Assembly (NCBI GenBank): GCA_964494325.1
Contig: CAZBTJ010000003.1
Location: forward strand, 1 to 64,000
Source: JAIPFM01 sp964494325
GTDB lineage: Bacteria > Planctomycetota > Phycisphaerae > Sedimentisphaerales > Anaerobacaceae
Direction: 5' to 3'
DNA: 64,000 bases
Positions 51,641-60,816 of this stretch are shown here, piece by piece. The position numbers were made by a program, and so were the translations under genes. Numbering within the stretch: the stretch's first letter is position 1; the number at the start of each line of letters is the position of its first letter. The notes below the pieces were generated by a model, which saw nothing but the letters and a program-made list of their open reading frames with translations, was not told the origin of the DNA and ran no database searches.

Positions 51641-52117
51641 ATGCGTAAAGCAGCCAGTCTTTTAATTGCACTTGTGTGTATTAGCTGCGTGGCGGCATTT
51701 CAGGCCGGCAGTGATCCCGTTGACCATGATACCGTCATTAGACAATCTATATTGAAAGTTCACCAGGAAATGACCGAAGCGGGGCCTGACGTGGATACCT
51801 TCTTTGATTTTATTCTGGATTTTGACAATGGTATGATCATCCAGGACGGTATGCTGTTCAAGACCAGCAATGAAGCCTATGACGCCGTCAAAAAAGGTTA
51901 CAAAGGCGTGTCCAAGGTTGAGCGTGTCTATGATCAAACCTATGTTCAGGTTTTGTCTTCGGAGTCTGCTGTGCTTACAGGTACAGGCAATACGACAGTC
52001 ACCCTAACAGATGGCCGAACCTTTGACTCCAAATTTGCCGTTTCCATGGTCTTTGTCTTACGCGGTGGACAGTGGAAGGTCTTGCACGGACATTATTCGA
52101 TCCCCAATCCTCGATAA
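51641..52117 (+). CDS. Secreted NTF2-like (DUF4440/SnoaL) protein
   Basis: 158 residues with a signal peptide ending near Ala-Ala-Phe-Gln. The mature part has the cone-shaped NTF2 fold pattern typical of DUF4440: a helix, FDNGMIIQDGMLFKTSNEAYDAVKKGYKGV, then strands ending FAVSMVFVLRGGQWKVLHGHYSIP. No catalytic residues can be assigned. The role is unknown; periplasmic small-molecule binding is possible. An AGGAG lies about 17 bases upstream, farther than usual, with GAAAG closer. Confidence 0.75.
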   Translation: MRKAASLLIALVCISCVAAFQAGSDPVDHDTVIRQSILKVHQEMTEAGPDVDTFFDFILDFDNGMIIQDGMLFKTSNEAYDAVKKGYKGVSKVERVYDQTYVQVLSSESAVLTGTGNTTVTLTDGRTFDSKFAVSMVFVLRGGQWKVLHGHYSIPNPR

Positions 52118-52264
52118 TCTCCATGATTCTGAAACAGGCTGAGGATAGTCATGACAAAGCATGATACAGAGGTACGTTTGTTTACAGGGTTTTACCCTGT
52201 GTGCGCCGCTCTATCACTATCTGTGTGAGACGATTGTCAAAGCCAAGTCTGTCAAATAATGCTG

Positions 52265-53584
52265 TTAATCGGGCAAGCTGTACTGCCAGACAATGTCACC
52301 TTCTCGTCTGTGCTTGGGATCGGTGGTGCCATTGTCGTCCTGTTTATTGGTGTTTAGGCTGTAGAGAATAAATCCCTTTGTTTCCTTTCTGTATATGAGA
52401 GGCTTTCCAGTAAACGGGTCTGTACTCTCTTCCTGGGGGAAATCCACCAGTGTGTCAGGAAAAGTCTGTGTCGTTTGGAACCGTTCGATCAGATTTACGC
52501 CCACCTTTGTGATACGTAAACGCGCGAGCATCATGGTATAGAGCTCGTTCACCCGATACATCGCAGGCATGATTAAATGTGACATAATATAGTACTTTGG
52601 GCAACGTTCAGTAATCAGGAACTCCTCTTCGTTAAACTCGTGAAAAGGTTTTTCGAATAAAAGTGTGACTTGTAACATAGTGTTGAGATAGTAAGCATGG
52701 TCGGCCCAGAAAACAGGCTTAGCCGCCTTCATGTAGGTATTAAAAAGCCATGCTTGGCCATTGTCCATGTTGAGCATTTCCATTACAAAAGGCTGAAAAG
52801 GGCTTTGAAAGAAACTATTGTCACATATTAATCGTTCTCCATCAATGGACTTGACAAGGGGAGATTTGGCTTCAAATAAAGGATAAATTTTGTGAAAGTG
52901 TTGTACATGATCCTGTGACAGTGGTGTGGCTTTGCACAAATCCTGTATAGATTGAAGGGTCGTATTGATCAATGCGATTCTGACCAATTGATTTACCAAT
53001 AAAGGTTCGTCACGAGTCGCTTCGCAGAACTGCAACATTATATCCACGAATTTCCAGGCCTTTTGAGGATCGTTAGATGCGAGTCGATCAATCTGGTACG
53101 CCATGAGCCGATTGAGTGTACGGAGACTCATTAAATGTTTCATCTGAATTTCAAATCCATCGTTATAGTCTACATCAAAACGACAGCCTGTTCGTTGAGT
53201 TCCTTGTTTAATTAGCTCCAAAGCTGAAGACACGAGATCACTGTCAATGTATTGATTGAGTTCGTTTTGAATGACCTCATTGGGTTCGCCTTTGGAGGTT
53301 TTATCTAACAAGTCTGCTAAGGCTTCCATGAGTGAACGGTTACCTGCAGGTTCGGCCTTTAAGCGTGTGATCGCGCTGGTATAGAGTAGAGCCGCATTGT
53401 TATGATCAACAACAGGTGCGGGAATCACGGATTTGAGTGTTAAGGGACGACCGGCACGTCTCAAAGCATGATAGGCCAGTTGGAGTTTGACCAGGCTATA
53501 CATTGATCCAATCCCGTAGGCGATACCCAAGACCATTAAGACGATGATGAAACGTTTGATGCGTTTATGAGTTTTCTCTTTCAT
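52265..53584 (-). CDS. Membrane-anchored protein of unknown function, third gene of an ECF operon
   Basis: 439 residues from the ATG at 53584, which has AAGGAGG upstream and overlaps the previous stop by ATGA. One membrane helix near the N-terminus (FIIVLMVLGIAYGIGSMYSLVKL) is followed by a large helical extracytoplasmic domain (NNAALLYTSAITRL, LRTLNRLMAYQIDRL, LVNQLVRIALINTTL) and a C-terminal TDPFTGKPLIYRKETKGFILYSLN. The last motif is common in planctomycete secreted proteins with pseudopilin-like or DUF1559-type tails. The function is not recognised. Coupling to a sigma factor suggests a sensor or a target of the regulon. Confidence 0.78.
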   Translation of the reverse strand: MKEKTHKRIKRFIIVLMVLGIAYGIGSMYSLVKLQLAYHALRRAGRPLTLKSVIPAPVVDHNNAALLYTSAITRLKAEPAGNRSLMEALADLLDKTSKGEPNEVIQNELNQYIDSDLVSSALELIKQGTQRTGCRFDVDYNDGFEIQMKHLMSLRTLNRLMAYQIDRLASNDPQKAWKFVDIMLQFCEATRDEPLLVNQLVRIALINTTLQSIQDLCKATPLSQDHVQHFHKIYPLFEAKSPLVKSIDGERLICDNSFFQSPFQPFVMEMLNMDNGQAWLFNTYMKAAKPVFWADHAYYLNTMLQVTLLFEKPFHEFNEEEFLITERCPKYYIMSHLIMPAMYRVNELYTMMLARLRITKVGVNLIERFQTTQTFPDTLVDFPQEESTDPFTGKPLIYRKETKGFILYSLNTNKQDDNGTTDPKHRREGDIVWQYSLPD

Positions 53585-53988
53585 GGGGACCCTCCTTGGC
53601 GAAGCCATGTGTTTAACTGGTTGACGTGAGAGTAAGATCGGTTTGGATTGACTTTGACACTACACAATGCGATGGGCGATACATTGGGCAGACCAAACTC
53701 CATGGTGAGATCGGCTTCATGTTGTTGCGATGTTTGAATGGTCACCCAATTTGGAGAGGTTTCGTTTAATACATATCCAGCGGAATGAATCGCCAGGATT
53801 CCAAGCCATATGGCAGCCAGCCCAGACAAATAAGATCCCAATGCGCCGAGTTGATGTTGAGCAGGTGATTGAGACCAATGTGTCTTTGCCAAATTGAGTA
53901 CAGATTCTTTGAGTTCGACAGAGGGACACGCTATATGAAATTGTCTGGCAAAAGTTTCTGTGTGTTTATTTGATGGTTGCTTGTTCAT
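53581..53988 (-). CDS. Small single-helix membrane protein, candidate anti-sigma factor
   Basis: 135 residues from the ATG at 53988, overlapping the sigma-factor stop by ATGA, with GGAGG 7 bases upstream. It has an N-terminal cytoplasmic stretch of about 55 residues, one hydrophobic helix (LGALGSYLSGLAAIWLGILAI) and a short outer part. This size, topology and coupling fit an anti-sigma factor, but no zinc-binding HxxxCxxC motif is present, so the role is inference from position. Confidence 0.6.
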   Translation of the reverse strand: MNKQPSNKHTETFARQFHIACPSVELKESVLNLAKTHWSQSPAQHQLGALGSYLSGLAAIWLGILAIHSAGYVLNETSPNWVTIQTSQQHEADLTMEFGLPNVSPIALCSVKVNPNRSYSHVNQLNTWLRQGGSP

Positions 53989-54515
53989 ATTTGATCCTCC
54001 AGCCACGTTTTTAACTTGGCCAGACCGTAACGATACTGACTGGCCACGGTATTTTGTGAAAGCCCAAGCATGCAGCTGATCTCCAAAAATGTGCGTTCAC
54101 GGTATAATTTCAACACAAGCACGGTTCGCTGTTTTTCCGGCAGTGAATTCAAGGCCCAGACCATCTGATCAGGAAGATCAAAGTTCTGCTCTGAAGTTTT
54201 TGCCACAAGCCAGTCCGTGCCCTGATTTTGTCTTGCACGATTTAGACGTTTTTTTAGCAGGGTTCTGGCTTGGTTTCTGGCCATCTGAAACAGATATGCC
54301 TTCAGGTTTTTTGCCTGACAAAGTCGGTCGCGTTTCTGAACCAGTTTCATAAATACCTGTTGCAGGCAGTCTTCCGCATCCGGGCGAGACCCCAGAAAGC
54401 TCAACAAAAAGGCAAATAGATCGTCTGCATAGTCATCCCATAGCCATTCCAAAGCCACAGGATCACCTGAAGCCACTGCCGTTTGAATCGCCTTGTCTCT
54501 TGTTGTTTTATCCAA
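53985..54515 (-). CDS. ECF RNA polymerase sigma factor, operon with two membrane proteins
   Basis: 176 residues from a TTG at 54515; no in-frame ATG lies between it and an upstream stop. Region 2 is DDYADDLFAFLLSFLGSRPDAEDCLQQVFMKLVQKRD...FQMARNQAR. Region 4 is LPEKQRTVLVLKLYRERTFLEISCMLGLSQNTVASQYRYGLAKLKTWL. It is unrelated in detail to the kinase-linked factors at 6866 and 13899. ATGA overlaps couple it to the membrane protein genes downstream, the usual arrangement for an ECF factor and its membrane regulator. Confidence 0.88.
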   Translation of the reverse strand: MDKTTRDKAIQTAVASGDPVALEWLWDDYADDLFAFLLSFLGSRPDAEDCLQQVFMKLVQKRDRLCQAKNLKAYLFQMARNQARTLLKKRLNRARQNQGTDWLVAKTSEQNFDLPDQMVWALNSLPEKQRTVLVLKLYRERTFLEISCMLGLSQNTVASQYRYGLAKLKTWLEDQI

Positions 54516-54704
54516 GCCTTGAATCCATAGGATTTAACCGGTTCATAACTATAGACTATGCCGCACCCCCGGATTTGTCTATATTTTCGAAAAAAAAGCA
54601 AATGGTCACATAACTGTCAGTTATGTTTTCTGTGAGAATTAAGAACAGGATCTGTTATAATAAAACCTCTTTCTAAAATCACAATATAAAGGAGGGATCT
54701 CTAA

Positions 54705-56336
54705 ATGCCTCGAATGTTGTTTGGAGACATAAAGATACTTCAGATTGTTGTATTTGTGCTGCTTGTGCCGAGTGTGCAGGCTTCGCACCCTTATGACGAC
54801 CCCAATCAGGCGGTTGAGGTTCAGTTGGGGGAAGTCTTTTCAGGGTCAAGCCGCGAGGCTACGGGCGAGGCCTTGAGTCATTGTGGGGTCAGAGATATTC
54901 GTGATGTGTGGCACTGTTACACGGCTGCAAATGACGGTTTGGTCAAAATTGAAATAGTCAGCAATACCTTTGATTCGATTCTCAGTGTATTTGATCCCTG
55001 TAGTATGGTAGAGCTGGCGTGCAATGACATGGCCTGCTATTCGGGTCCCCCACAGGTCATGATGCAGGTGATTGCTGGCACAAAATTGTTGATTCGCGTG
55101 GCAGGGTATGCGAGGACCAGTGGGAATTATGAATTGTTGGTCTCTCGTGTGATGCCCGATGCCCTAACGTCGCCCTTGCTTCCTTTTCCTGCTGACCAGG
55201 CAGAGTACATTGGGACGAATACGGTGCTTCGCTGGGATGGCGTGATTCCAAAGCCTAACCGCGTGCGGAGAATGGCTGTTTCTGATGCCAAGGCCGGGGT
55301 TGCACGGGCTGGTATGATACCCATGACGATTTATGGCCAGGATGATCGTGAGGACGAATACGAAGTCGAGGATGCCAACCGCTTGGCAGCGGGTCAGGCC
55401 GTGGGCATGATTATGTATCCGGAAAACATATTGGACAATGGCGATGGTACAGTGACTCTCTTCAGCGGGACGTTGGGTGAGGAGCATGCTCTTTTAACAG
55501 GACGGATACTCTGCCCGGAAGAGCGTTTTCGTGAGCAGCCTGCGCCGGGATCAGCCACTGGCTTTTTGGTGGCACCTCAGATCCTGGCCACAGCGGGACA
55601 TGTGGTGGCCTGTGCCAGTACATTTGGCCTGGATGAAGTGGTTGTGTTTGATTTTGTGATGGCAGATTCGAATACACCGGCGATTGTGGTCAAAGCGGAA
55701 AACATCTATGCCATGGAGAAGGTGTTGGCGTATGGTGATGGTTTTCCGGACTGGGCCCTGATTCAATTGGACCGGGCTGTGACAGATCGTCAGCCTTTGT
55801 ATTTGCGCAGGCAGGGGCGATTGTCAGATGATGTGAATGATCTTCTGGTGATTGGCCATCCTCTGGGTTTGCCACGTAAATATAGTGGGCATGGCCAGGT
55901 GCTTGGTAATGATGAGCCTGCTTTCTTTGAAACGGACCTGGACGTTAACGGTGGCAGTTCCGGGTCGCCTGTGCTGGACCCGAATACGCTGGAGGTAGAA
56001 GGTATCTTGTTCGCGGGGAATGAGGACTTTGTGCCCAGTGAGGCCTATGGAGGGCTCTGTGATTGTTCACTGATCTGCTCGGATGAACAGGGCAATTGCG
56101 ATGGTTGGGAGTGGGTGACACGATCTACGTTCTTTAGCCGTATTGTGCCAGTCTATGATGTGGCCTTGGGTAAAGATTCAAACGTATTAATGCCTGTGGC
56201 CACCAATCAGAATGTTCCGATACTTGTGCCCGAGGGCCTCGAAGCCAACACGACCTATTTTTGGCAGGTCCAAGCCCACACTGTAGAGGGCACTGTCATT
56301 AGCCCAGTTTGGTCCTTCACGACGATCGGGGAATAA
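54705..56336 (+). CDS. Secreted trypsin-like serine protease nested in a fibronectin-like domain
   Basis: 543 residues; AAGGAGG precedes the ATG. Signal peptide ends near Val-Gln-Ala. Residues 30-145 are a PPC-like beta-sandwich (AVEVQLGEVFSGSS...VSRV). A fibronectin-like module starts at about 155 (PFPADQAEYIGTNTVLRWDG) but is interrupted by a chymotrypsin-type domain (about 200-480) with His299 (ATAGH), Asp349 (DWALIQLDR) and Ser419 (GGSSGSP). The module then resumes as YDVALGKDSN...TTYFWQVQ...VWSFTT. Cys pairs (CDCSLIC) suggest disulfides. Probably an extracellular protease, possibly a type II substrate. Confidence 0.87.
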   Translation: MPRMLFGDIKILQIVVFVLLVPSVQASHPYDDPNQAVEVQLGEVFSGSSREATGEALSHCGVRDIRDVWHCYTAANDGLVKIEIVSNTFDSILSVFDPCSMVELACNDMACYSGPPQVMMQVIAGTKLLIRVAGYARTSGNYELLVSRVMPDALTSPLLPFPADQAEYIGTNTVLRWDGVIPKPNRVRRMAVSDAKAGVARAGMIPMTIYGQDDREDEYEVEDANRLAAGQAVGMIMYPENILDNGDGTVTLFSGTLGEEHALLTGRILCPEERFREQPAPGSATGFLVAPQILATAGHVVACASTFGLDEVVVFDFVMADSNTPAIVVKAENIYAMEKVLAYGDGFPDWALIQLDRAVTDRQPLYLRRQGRLSDDVNDLLVIGHPLGLPRKYSGHGQVLGNDEPAFFETDLDVNGGSSGSPVLDPNTLEVEGILFAGNEDFVPSEAYGGLCDCSLICSDEQGNCDGWEWVTRSTFFSRIVPVYDVALGKDSNVLMPVATNQNVPILVPEGLEANTTYFWQVQAHTVEGTVISPVWSFTTIGE

Positions 56337-56362
56337 AAAAGGCTTGTCCCGAAAGACAAGCC
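56335..56362 (-). terminator. Terminator between protease and glucan-phosphorylase-like genes
   Basis: Stem GGCTTGTC (56341-56348) / GACAAGCC (56355-56362). On the minus strand it is followed by TTTTTTATTC and ends the convergent gene at 56402. Confidence 0.8.
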
Positions 56363-56401
56363 TCACCTAAAAATAAATCACGAATAACCCACAACGATTC
56401 T

Positions 56402-58294
56402 CTACGCAATCTTCCCTTGAAACTTGGCCTGTGCTTTGAAGTTCTTCAGGGAAACCGTGTCGCAGAGTTGTTCGGGTGTTAGATTCTTTTGACGGTCTGA
56501 AATGGCCTGGGCATAGACATACGCATAACGAGCTTCCATGGCCTTGGCTGTCACTTTAATACTGCTGAGATACGCCTGAAGTTTCATGTTTTGCCAGCGT
56601 GTGTCACCTTCCTCATGATGAGCGTAGTATAATTCTGAGAGTATGCTCAGTTTGTCAAAAATGTCCTTGGGGGCAATTTCGAAGAACTCTTTGTTGTTGA
56701 TATAGGGACCAATGAGCATGCCGCTCTTGTTGTCTTCCAGATACTCAGGAGGTCCACCGCTGTACATGGCAATATTAAGGTTGCCGTTGCGAGCCGTTCG
56801 CTGATCGCTTGTACCGCACGCTTCCTTATTCGGTTGTGGACAGTTGACGCAGATGTCGGCGCCAATGGCTTGGTATCTCAGCAGGTGGGTGTCACATCCG
56901 GGTACAAACACGAAACGTCCTTTGAGATTGGGATATTCCATCCATTCGAGAAATTCCTCGACCCAATATTCTTCATGGGCATTTTGTGGGGCAATGCCGC
57001 CAATCACGATCTGCATACCAAGGCCTGGCATCGTGCCCCACTGGGTCTCTATGGTTTGGTCACGATCTGCACAGATCATATGTACAATGTCTTTAAGAAT
57101 TGGGTACTGACTCTTGTATTCCACCATACGACGTACGAGCCAGAGGGTTGGTTTGTCTAGGTCAAGGCCAATGCCACTTTCCGTGATCATGTCACCCCGG
57201 CGATTTGTCAGACCTGCGGTACGATTGCGGATTTCTTCAAAGGCTTGCTGTTTTCCCAATTGTGTGAAGGCCATTAAATCGGCGGGTGTGGGCGTGATGC
57301 CTTTTTGTTCCATGTCCAGGAGTTCATCGAGTACCCAGGTGTCACCTGACCCATTCAGGATCGGCACAATGTGTTTGTTCTGACCTGGAAACAAGGCTCG
57401 GGTGGCGCGTGCGTGTTCAGCACTCACAGCATTGGCTGCGCTGCATATTTCCAAAGCCCCCTTGGAAAAGTCAATCATGATCTTGCCATCTGATTCCACA
57501 ATGAACTTTTTCCATAACCATTGCCAGCTGTTGGGTGGGAAACGCATGAGGTATCTGGCACGGCCCTCGTCATTGCTGGCCAATTCACTGATATCAAAGA
57601 CCTCCAGACCGGCCGGTACAACAGTATGGTTGGTATAGATGATCGCGGTTTTTTCAAAGGTGGGGTCACCCCGAGTAATGGCCGCTGCCACGGCTACGTG
57701 GCCTTCGTTAATGAGCAGGGCGTCCGGGACGAGTCGAAGTTCTGTAAACAGTTTGATGACGCATTGGGCAAAGACAGTTTCCTGAAGAAAACGGTGTCTC
57801 CGCCCGTTTTTATGTGTGGCATTGTCGGGGTAAAGCACATCAAATACATCGGGGCAGTTGAACATGTACAAGGGTGTGCCGCCTCGATTAATACAAAAGA
57901 CCTCTACCGTGTAACGAATTTCTTGACTGGGATTATACGTGTTGAATCCCCACACCTCCAAACGCATGGGTTGATCATCTTCGTTCATAACCTGGACGAG
58001 CGGCTGCCCCTTATAGGAAACTTCCTTATAGGATAACGTTTGTCGACCATGGTGAATGTACTGAACGAGACGTTTGTGGTAGAGTGGCATGCAACCCAGG
58101 GCATTGTGCATTCCTGTGGCTGACAGGCCTTCAAGTTTGTCACCGAAGTATACACCGAGTCCACCTTTGGTATTGGCTTCACGCGAATCACCAGTGAGTT
58201 CTGGGATATATCCTTCCATGGACACAGTGGCAATAAGTTTGTGACGAAGCGACGGAACATTTTGATCAATCCATGTGCCATTGTTATTCTTCAT
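56402..58294 (-). CDS. Glucan-phosphorylase-like (GT35 fold) protein without the PLP lysine
   Basis: 630 residues, short of the 700-850 of active alpha-glucan phosphorylases. Family landmarks are present: GGLGVYFGDKLEG (GGLGVLAGD in the family), NEGHVA, TNHTVVPAG, VRRMVEYK (RRFATYK) and a NTP-like VNCPQPNKEACGTSDQR. In active enzymes the last motif is EASGTGNMK or EASGTSGMK with the lysine that holds PLP; here that position is Arg499. The family GKA-P segment also reads GGIAP. The protein keeps the fold but probably lacks phosphorylase activity, or acts by another route as a transferase or binding protein. The start at 58294 has CGGAG upstream, and a hairpin lies in its leader. Confidence 0.82.
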   Translation of the reverse strand: MKNNNGTWIDQNVPSLRHKLIATVSMEGYIPELTGDSREANTKGGLGVYFGDKLEGLSATGMHNALGCMPLYHKRLVQYIHHGRQTLSYKEVSYKGQPLVQVMNEDDQPMRLEVWGFNTYNPSQEIRYTVEVFCINRGGTPLYMFNCPDVFDVLYPDNATHKNGRRHRFLQETVFAQCVIKLFTELRLVPDALLINEGHVAVAAAITRGDPTFEKTAIIYTNHTVVPAGLEVFDISELASNDEGRARYLMRFPPNSWQWLWKKFIVESDGKIMIDFSKGALEICSAANAVSAEHARATRALFPGQNKHIVPILNGSGDTWVLDELLDMEQKGITPTPADLMAFTQLGKQQAFEEIRNRTAGLTNRRGDMITESGIGLDLDKPTLWLVRRMVEYKSQYPILKDIVHMICADRDQTIETQWGTMPGLGMQIVIGGIAPQNAHEEYWVEEFLEWMEYPNLKGRFVFVPGCDTHLLRYQAIGADICVNCPQPNKEACGTSDQRTARNGNLNIAMYSGGPPEYLEDNKSGMLIGPYINNKEFFEIAPKDIFDKLSILSELYYAHHEEGDTRWQNMKLQAYLSSIKVTAKAMEARYAYVYAQAISDRQKNLTPEQLCDTVSLKNFKAQAKFQGKIA

Positions 58295-58315
58295 ATGACT
58301 CGGCTCCGTTCCTAT

Positions 58316-58357
58316 TGAATAGAAAAGGCGATCGTGACAGTGAATGTCACCAATCGC
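58316..58357 (-). terminator. Hairpin with T run in the leader of the phosphorylase-like gene
   Basis: On the minus strand AGGCGAT-TG-GTGACA / TGTCAC-G-ATCGCCT forms a 13-base stem (58326-58357) followed by TTTTCTATT. It lies about 20 bases upstream of the start codon at 58294 and 375 bases downstream of the next upstream gene. It could be an attenuator. The rest of 58295-58734 shows nothing supportable. Confidence 0.6.
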
Positions 58358-58734
58358 CTCGTTTCGATTTTATGAGAGATGTCTGGACAGGTAATCATTG
58401 TCTTATTCATCCTTATAAAACATAGCTTCAATCCATCTGAAACTTGACTTTAATGATACACCTGAAACTTTGAAATATCAATGAGGATAACGCGTGTTCG
58501 CAGGGGTCAAAAGCCTAGGGTGTTTTGAGACACATAGTTCGTCCAATAATAACTTAAAATGGTTTTGGTGCGATATGTATAGTCCTGAGAAAGGTTGTAT
58601 TATCGGGCAAGGAAAAAGTGAAATATTCCAAAAAAAAGAGGTATAAACTTTGCAAAAATGATCATTGATTTCAATGGCATATCACACGATGATAGCGTTT
58701 GTAAAAAAGATGTTCATCTGTCGGGAATTGATCA

Positions 58735-59073
58735 ATGAAAATCCTGGACTCCGAAATAAACATAGATGCTGGAAAGTATCTGCTATTCAAGAAGCACTGG
58801 ATCATGCTAATCCTATTGATTGGTACGGCATTGATGGATGCTGTGTCAACAACGTACTTCATGCTTCAAACGGGCCCAGATTCAGAAATGAACTGGGTGG
58901 TTCGTGTGTTGAGTTTGGGGTATGGACCGATCATTGGTCCCTTGTTGGGGAAAATATATCAGATATTTGCCGTGTGGGTGATTAGTGTGATGGTGCCTCG
59001 TTTAACTCGTTTTATCTGTTTAACGGTGATACTTTTTAATGCGTATGCATTCTTCTTTAATTTTCGGCTGTAA
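58735..59073 (+). CDS. Small integral membrane protein, DUF5658-like
   Basis: 112 residues with three or four hydrophobic segments (WIMLILLIGTALMDAVSTTYFML, YGPIIGPLLGKIYQIFAVWVISVMV, FICLTVILFNAYAFFF). The pattern DxxST...(G)xxExN (here MDAVSTTYFMLQTGPDSEMNW) is that of DUF5658-type small membrane proteins. GGGAA precedes the ATG. Function unknown; no operon partner. Confidence 0.7.
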   Translation: MKILDSEINIDAGKYLLFKKHWIMLILLIGTALMDAVSTTYFMLQTGPDSEMNWVVRVLSLGYGPIIGPLLGKIYQIFAVWVISVMVPRLTRFICLTVILFNAYAFFFNFRL

Positions 59074-59214
59074 CCGTCTCTGAATTAGGACGAACACGAA
59101 TCTCTTTTGTGCGAAACCAGTCTGAGCGACGCTACGGAGCTGGATCAGAGTTCACACCGTGCAGGTTTGGATGGTTGTTGGCCGGAGCCACATTTTGACT
59201 GGACTCAGGTTAAG

Positions 59215-59243
59215 ATTGAAAATTCTAAGGATTTGTACTATAG
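59215..59243 (+). promoter_or_regulatory. Sigma-70 promoter of ahcY
   Basis: TTGAAA (59215-59220), a 17-base spacer and TATAGT (59238-59243). The predicted start is about 34 bases before the ahcY start codon. Confidence 0.65.
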
Positions 59244-59283
59244 TATCCCAAAATTGGAAAAAAACCATTGAAAGGAACCCTAA

Positions 59284-60732
59284 ATGGAAGGTGTAGTTAA
59301 CAAAAGTCATGATGTGGCACGCCTGGATTCGGCACTGGCTCACAAAATAGCCGATATAAGTTTGGCCCAATGGGGGCGAAAAGAAATGCAACTTGCTGAA
59401 AACGAGATGCCAGGCCTCATGGCAACTCGTATAAAATATGGCAAAGACAAGCCTCTCGCAGGCCTCAAGGTCATGGGGTCTTTGCATATGACGATTCAGA
59501 CCGCCATGCTTATCGAAACCCTGGAGGTGTTAGGCGCTGACGTACGTTGGGCTTCCTGTAATATCTTCTCGACCCAGGACCACGCTGCTGCGACTATTGC
59601 CGAGGCCGGTCGAACTCCCGTATTTGCCTGGAAGGGCGAGAGGTTGGAAGAATACTGGTGGTGCACAGAGCAGGCTTTGACTTGGCCCGATGGTTCAGGC
59701 CCCGATCTGATTGTAGACGATGGCGGCGATGCAACTCTGTTTGTGGTATGGGGTATGAAGGTAGAAAAGGACCCCTCCCTGCTGGATAAAGCCTATGATA
59801 ACCATGAATTCCAGATCGTAATTGATCGTCTCAGGGCCAGCATTCAGAATGATGCTAAAAAATGGACCGGGATTGGTGCGAATATTCGTGGCGTGTCTGA
59901 AGAAACGACCACCGGTGTGAATCGTCTTTATCAAATGCAAGACTCGGGCGAATTGCCATTTCCGGCCATTAATGTCAACGATTCCGTGACGAAATCCAAG
60001 TTTGACAATCTGTATGGTTGTCGTGAGTCTTTGGCTGACGGGATCAAGCGTGCCACGGACATTATGGTGGCAGGTAAGATCGTGGTGGTTTGTGGTTATG
60101 GTGATGTGGGCAAGGGCTGTGCCCATTCAATGAAGGCACTTGGTGCTCGTGTGTTGGTCACTGAGATTGACCCGATTTGTGCATTACAGGCCACCATGGA
60201 AGGCTATGAAGTCACCACAATAGAGGACGGTGCCTCTCAAGGTGACATTTTTGTGACCACCACAGGCAATTACCATGTGATCACTGGGGATCATATGGAA
60301 CAGATGAAAAATGAAGCCATTGTGTGCAATATTGGCCATTTTGACAATGAAATCGACACCTTGTATCTCAACGAGACGCCCGAGTGCACGAGGCAGGAAA
60401 TTAAGCCTCAGGTGGACAAGTGGACTCTCAAGAGTGGTCGATCCATCCTTCTTTTGGCTGAAGGGCGTTTGGTCAACCTAGGATGTGCCACAGGACATCC
60501 CAGCTTTGTGATGAGTAATAGCTTTACAAATCAGTGCTTGGCTCAGATTATGCTGGCCAAGGAAGATTTGAAGGTCAACGTGTACACGCTGCCCAAGAAA
60601 TTGGATGAAGAAGTGGCTCGTTTGCATCTGGAACGTCTGGGTGCCAAGCTGACGACATTAACGAAGACTCAGGCTGATTACATTAATGTGCCTGTTGAAG
60701 GTCCGTACAAACCCGAGCATTATCGCTATTGA
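59284..60732 (+). CDS. ahcY: Adenosylhomocysteinase
   Basis: 482 residues, typical of the long bacterial form. The enzyme hydrolyses S-adenosylhomocysteine to adenosine and homocysteine, keeping methylation reactions running. The NAD-binding motif VVVCGYGDVGKGCA (about residue 270) is intact. CNIGHFDNEID and the C-terminal KxxxYRY-type tail PEHYRY are present. AAAGGA lies 8 bases before the ATG. Monocistronic, with a sigma-70 promoter and a terminator at 60763; no SAH riboswitch motif was found in the leader. Confidence 0.97.
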   Translation: MEGVVNKSHDVARLDSALAHKIADISLAQWGRKEMQLAENEMPGLMATRIKYGKDKPLAGLKVMGSLHMTIQTAMLIETLEVLGADVRWASCNIFSTQDHAAATIAEAGRTPVFAWKGERLEEYWWCTEQALTWPDGSGPDLIVDDGGDATLFVVWGMKVEKDPSLLDKAYDNHEFQIVIDRLRASIQNDAKKWTGIGANIRGVSEETTTGVNRLYQMQDSGELPFPAINVNDSVTKSKFDNLYGCRESLADGIKRATDIMVAGKIVVVCGYGDVGKGCAHSMKALGARVLVTEIDPICALQATMEGYEVTTIEDGASQGDIFVTTTGNYHVITGDHMEQMKNEAIVCNIGHFDNEIDTLYLNETPECTRQEIKPQVDKWTLKSGRSILLLAEGRLVNLGCATGHPSFVMSNSFTNQCLAQIMLAKEDLKVNVYTLPKKLDEEVARLHLERLGAKLTTLTKTQADYINVPVEGPYKPEHYRY

Positions 60733-60762
60733 CAGCAAGCAATGCTTATTGAACGCCTCTAC

Positions 60763-60790
60763 AAAGCCGGCCTCTGAGCCGGCTTTTTTT
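60763..60790 (+). terminator. Rho-independent terminator of ahcY
   Basis: Stem AGCCGGC (60765-60771) / GCCGGCT (60778-60784), loop of six, followed by TTTTTTT. Confidence 0.9.
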
Positions 60791-60816
60791 ATGCATAAAA
60801 GCAAGCAACCTTGTGA

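Noticed and set aside
59074..59283. SAH riboswitch before ahcY
   Set aside because: No matching conserved core; an ordinary promoter lies close to the gene.
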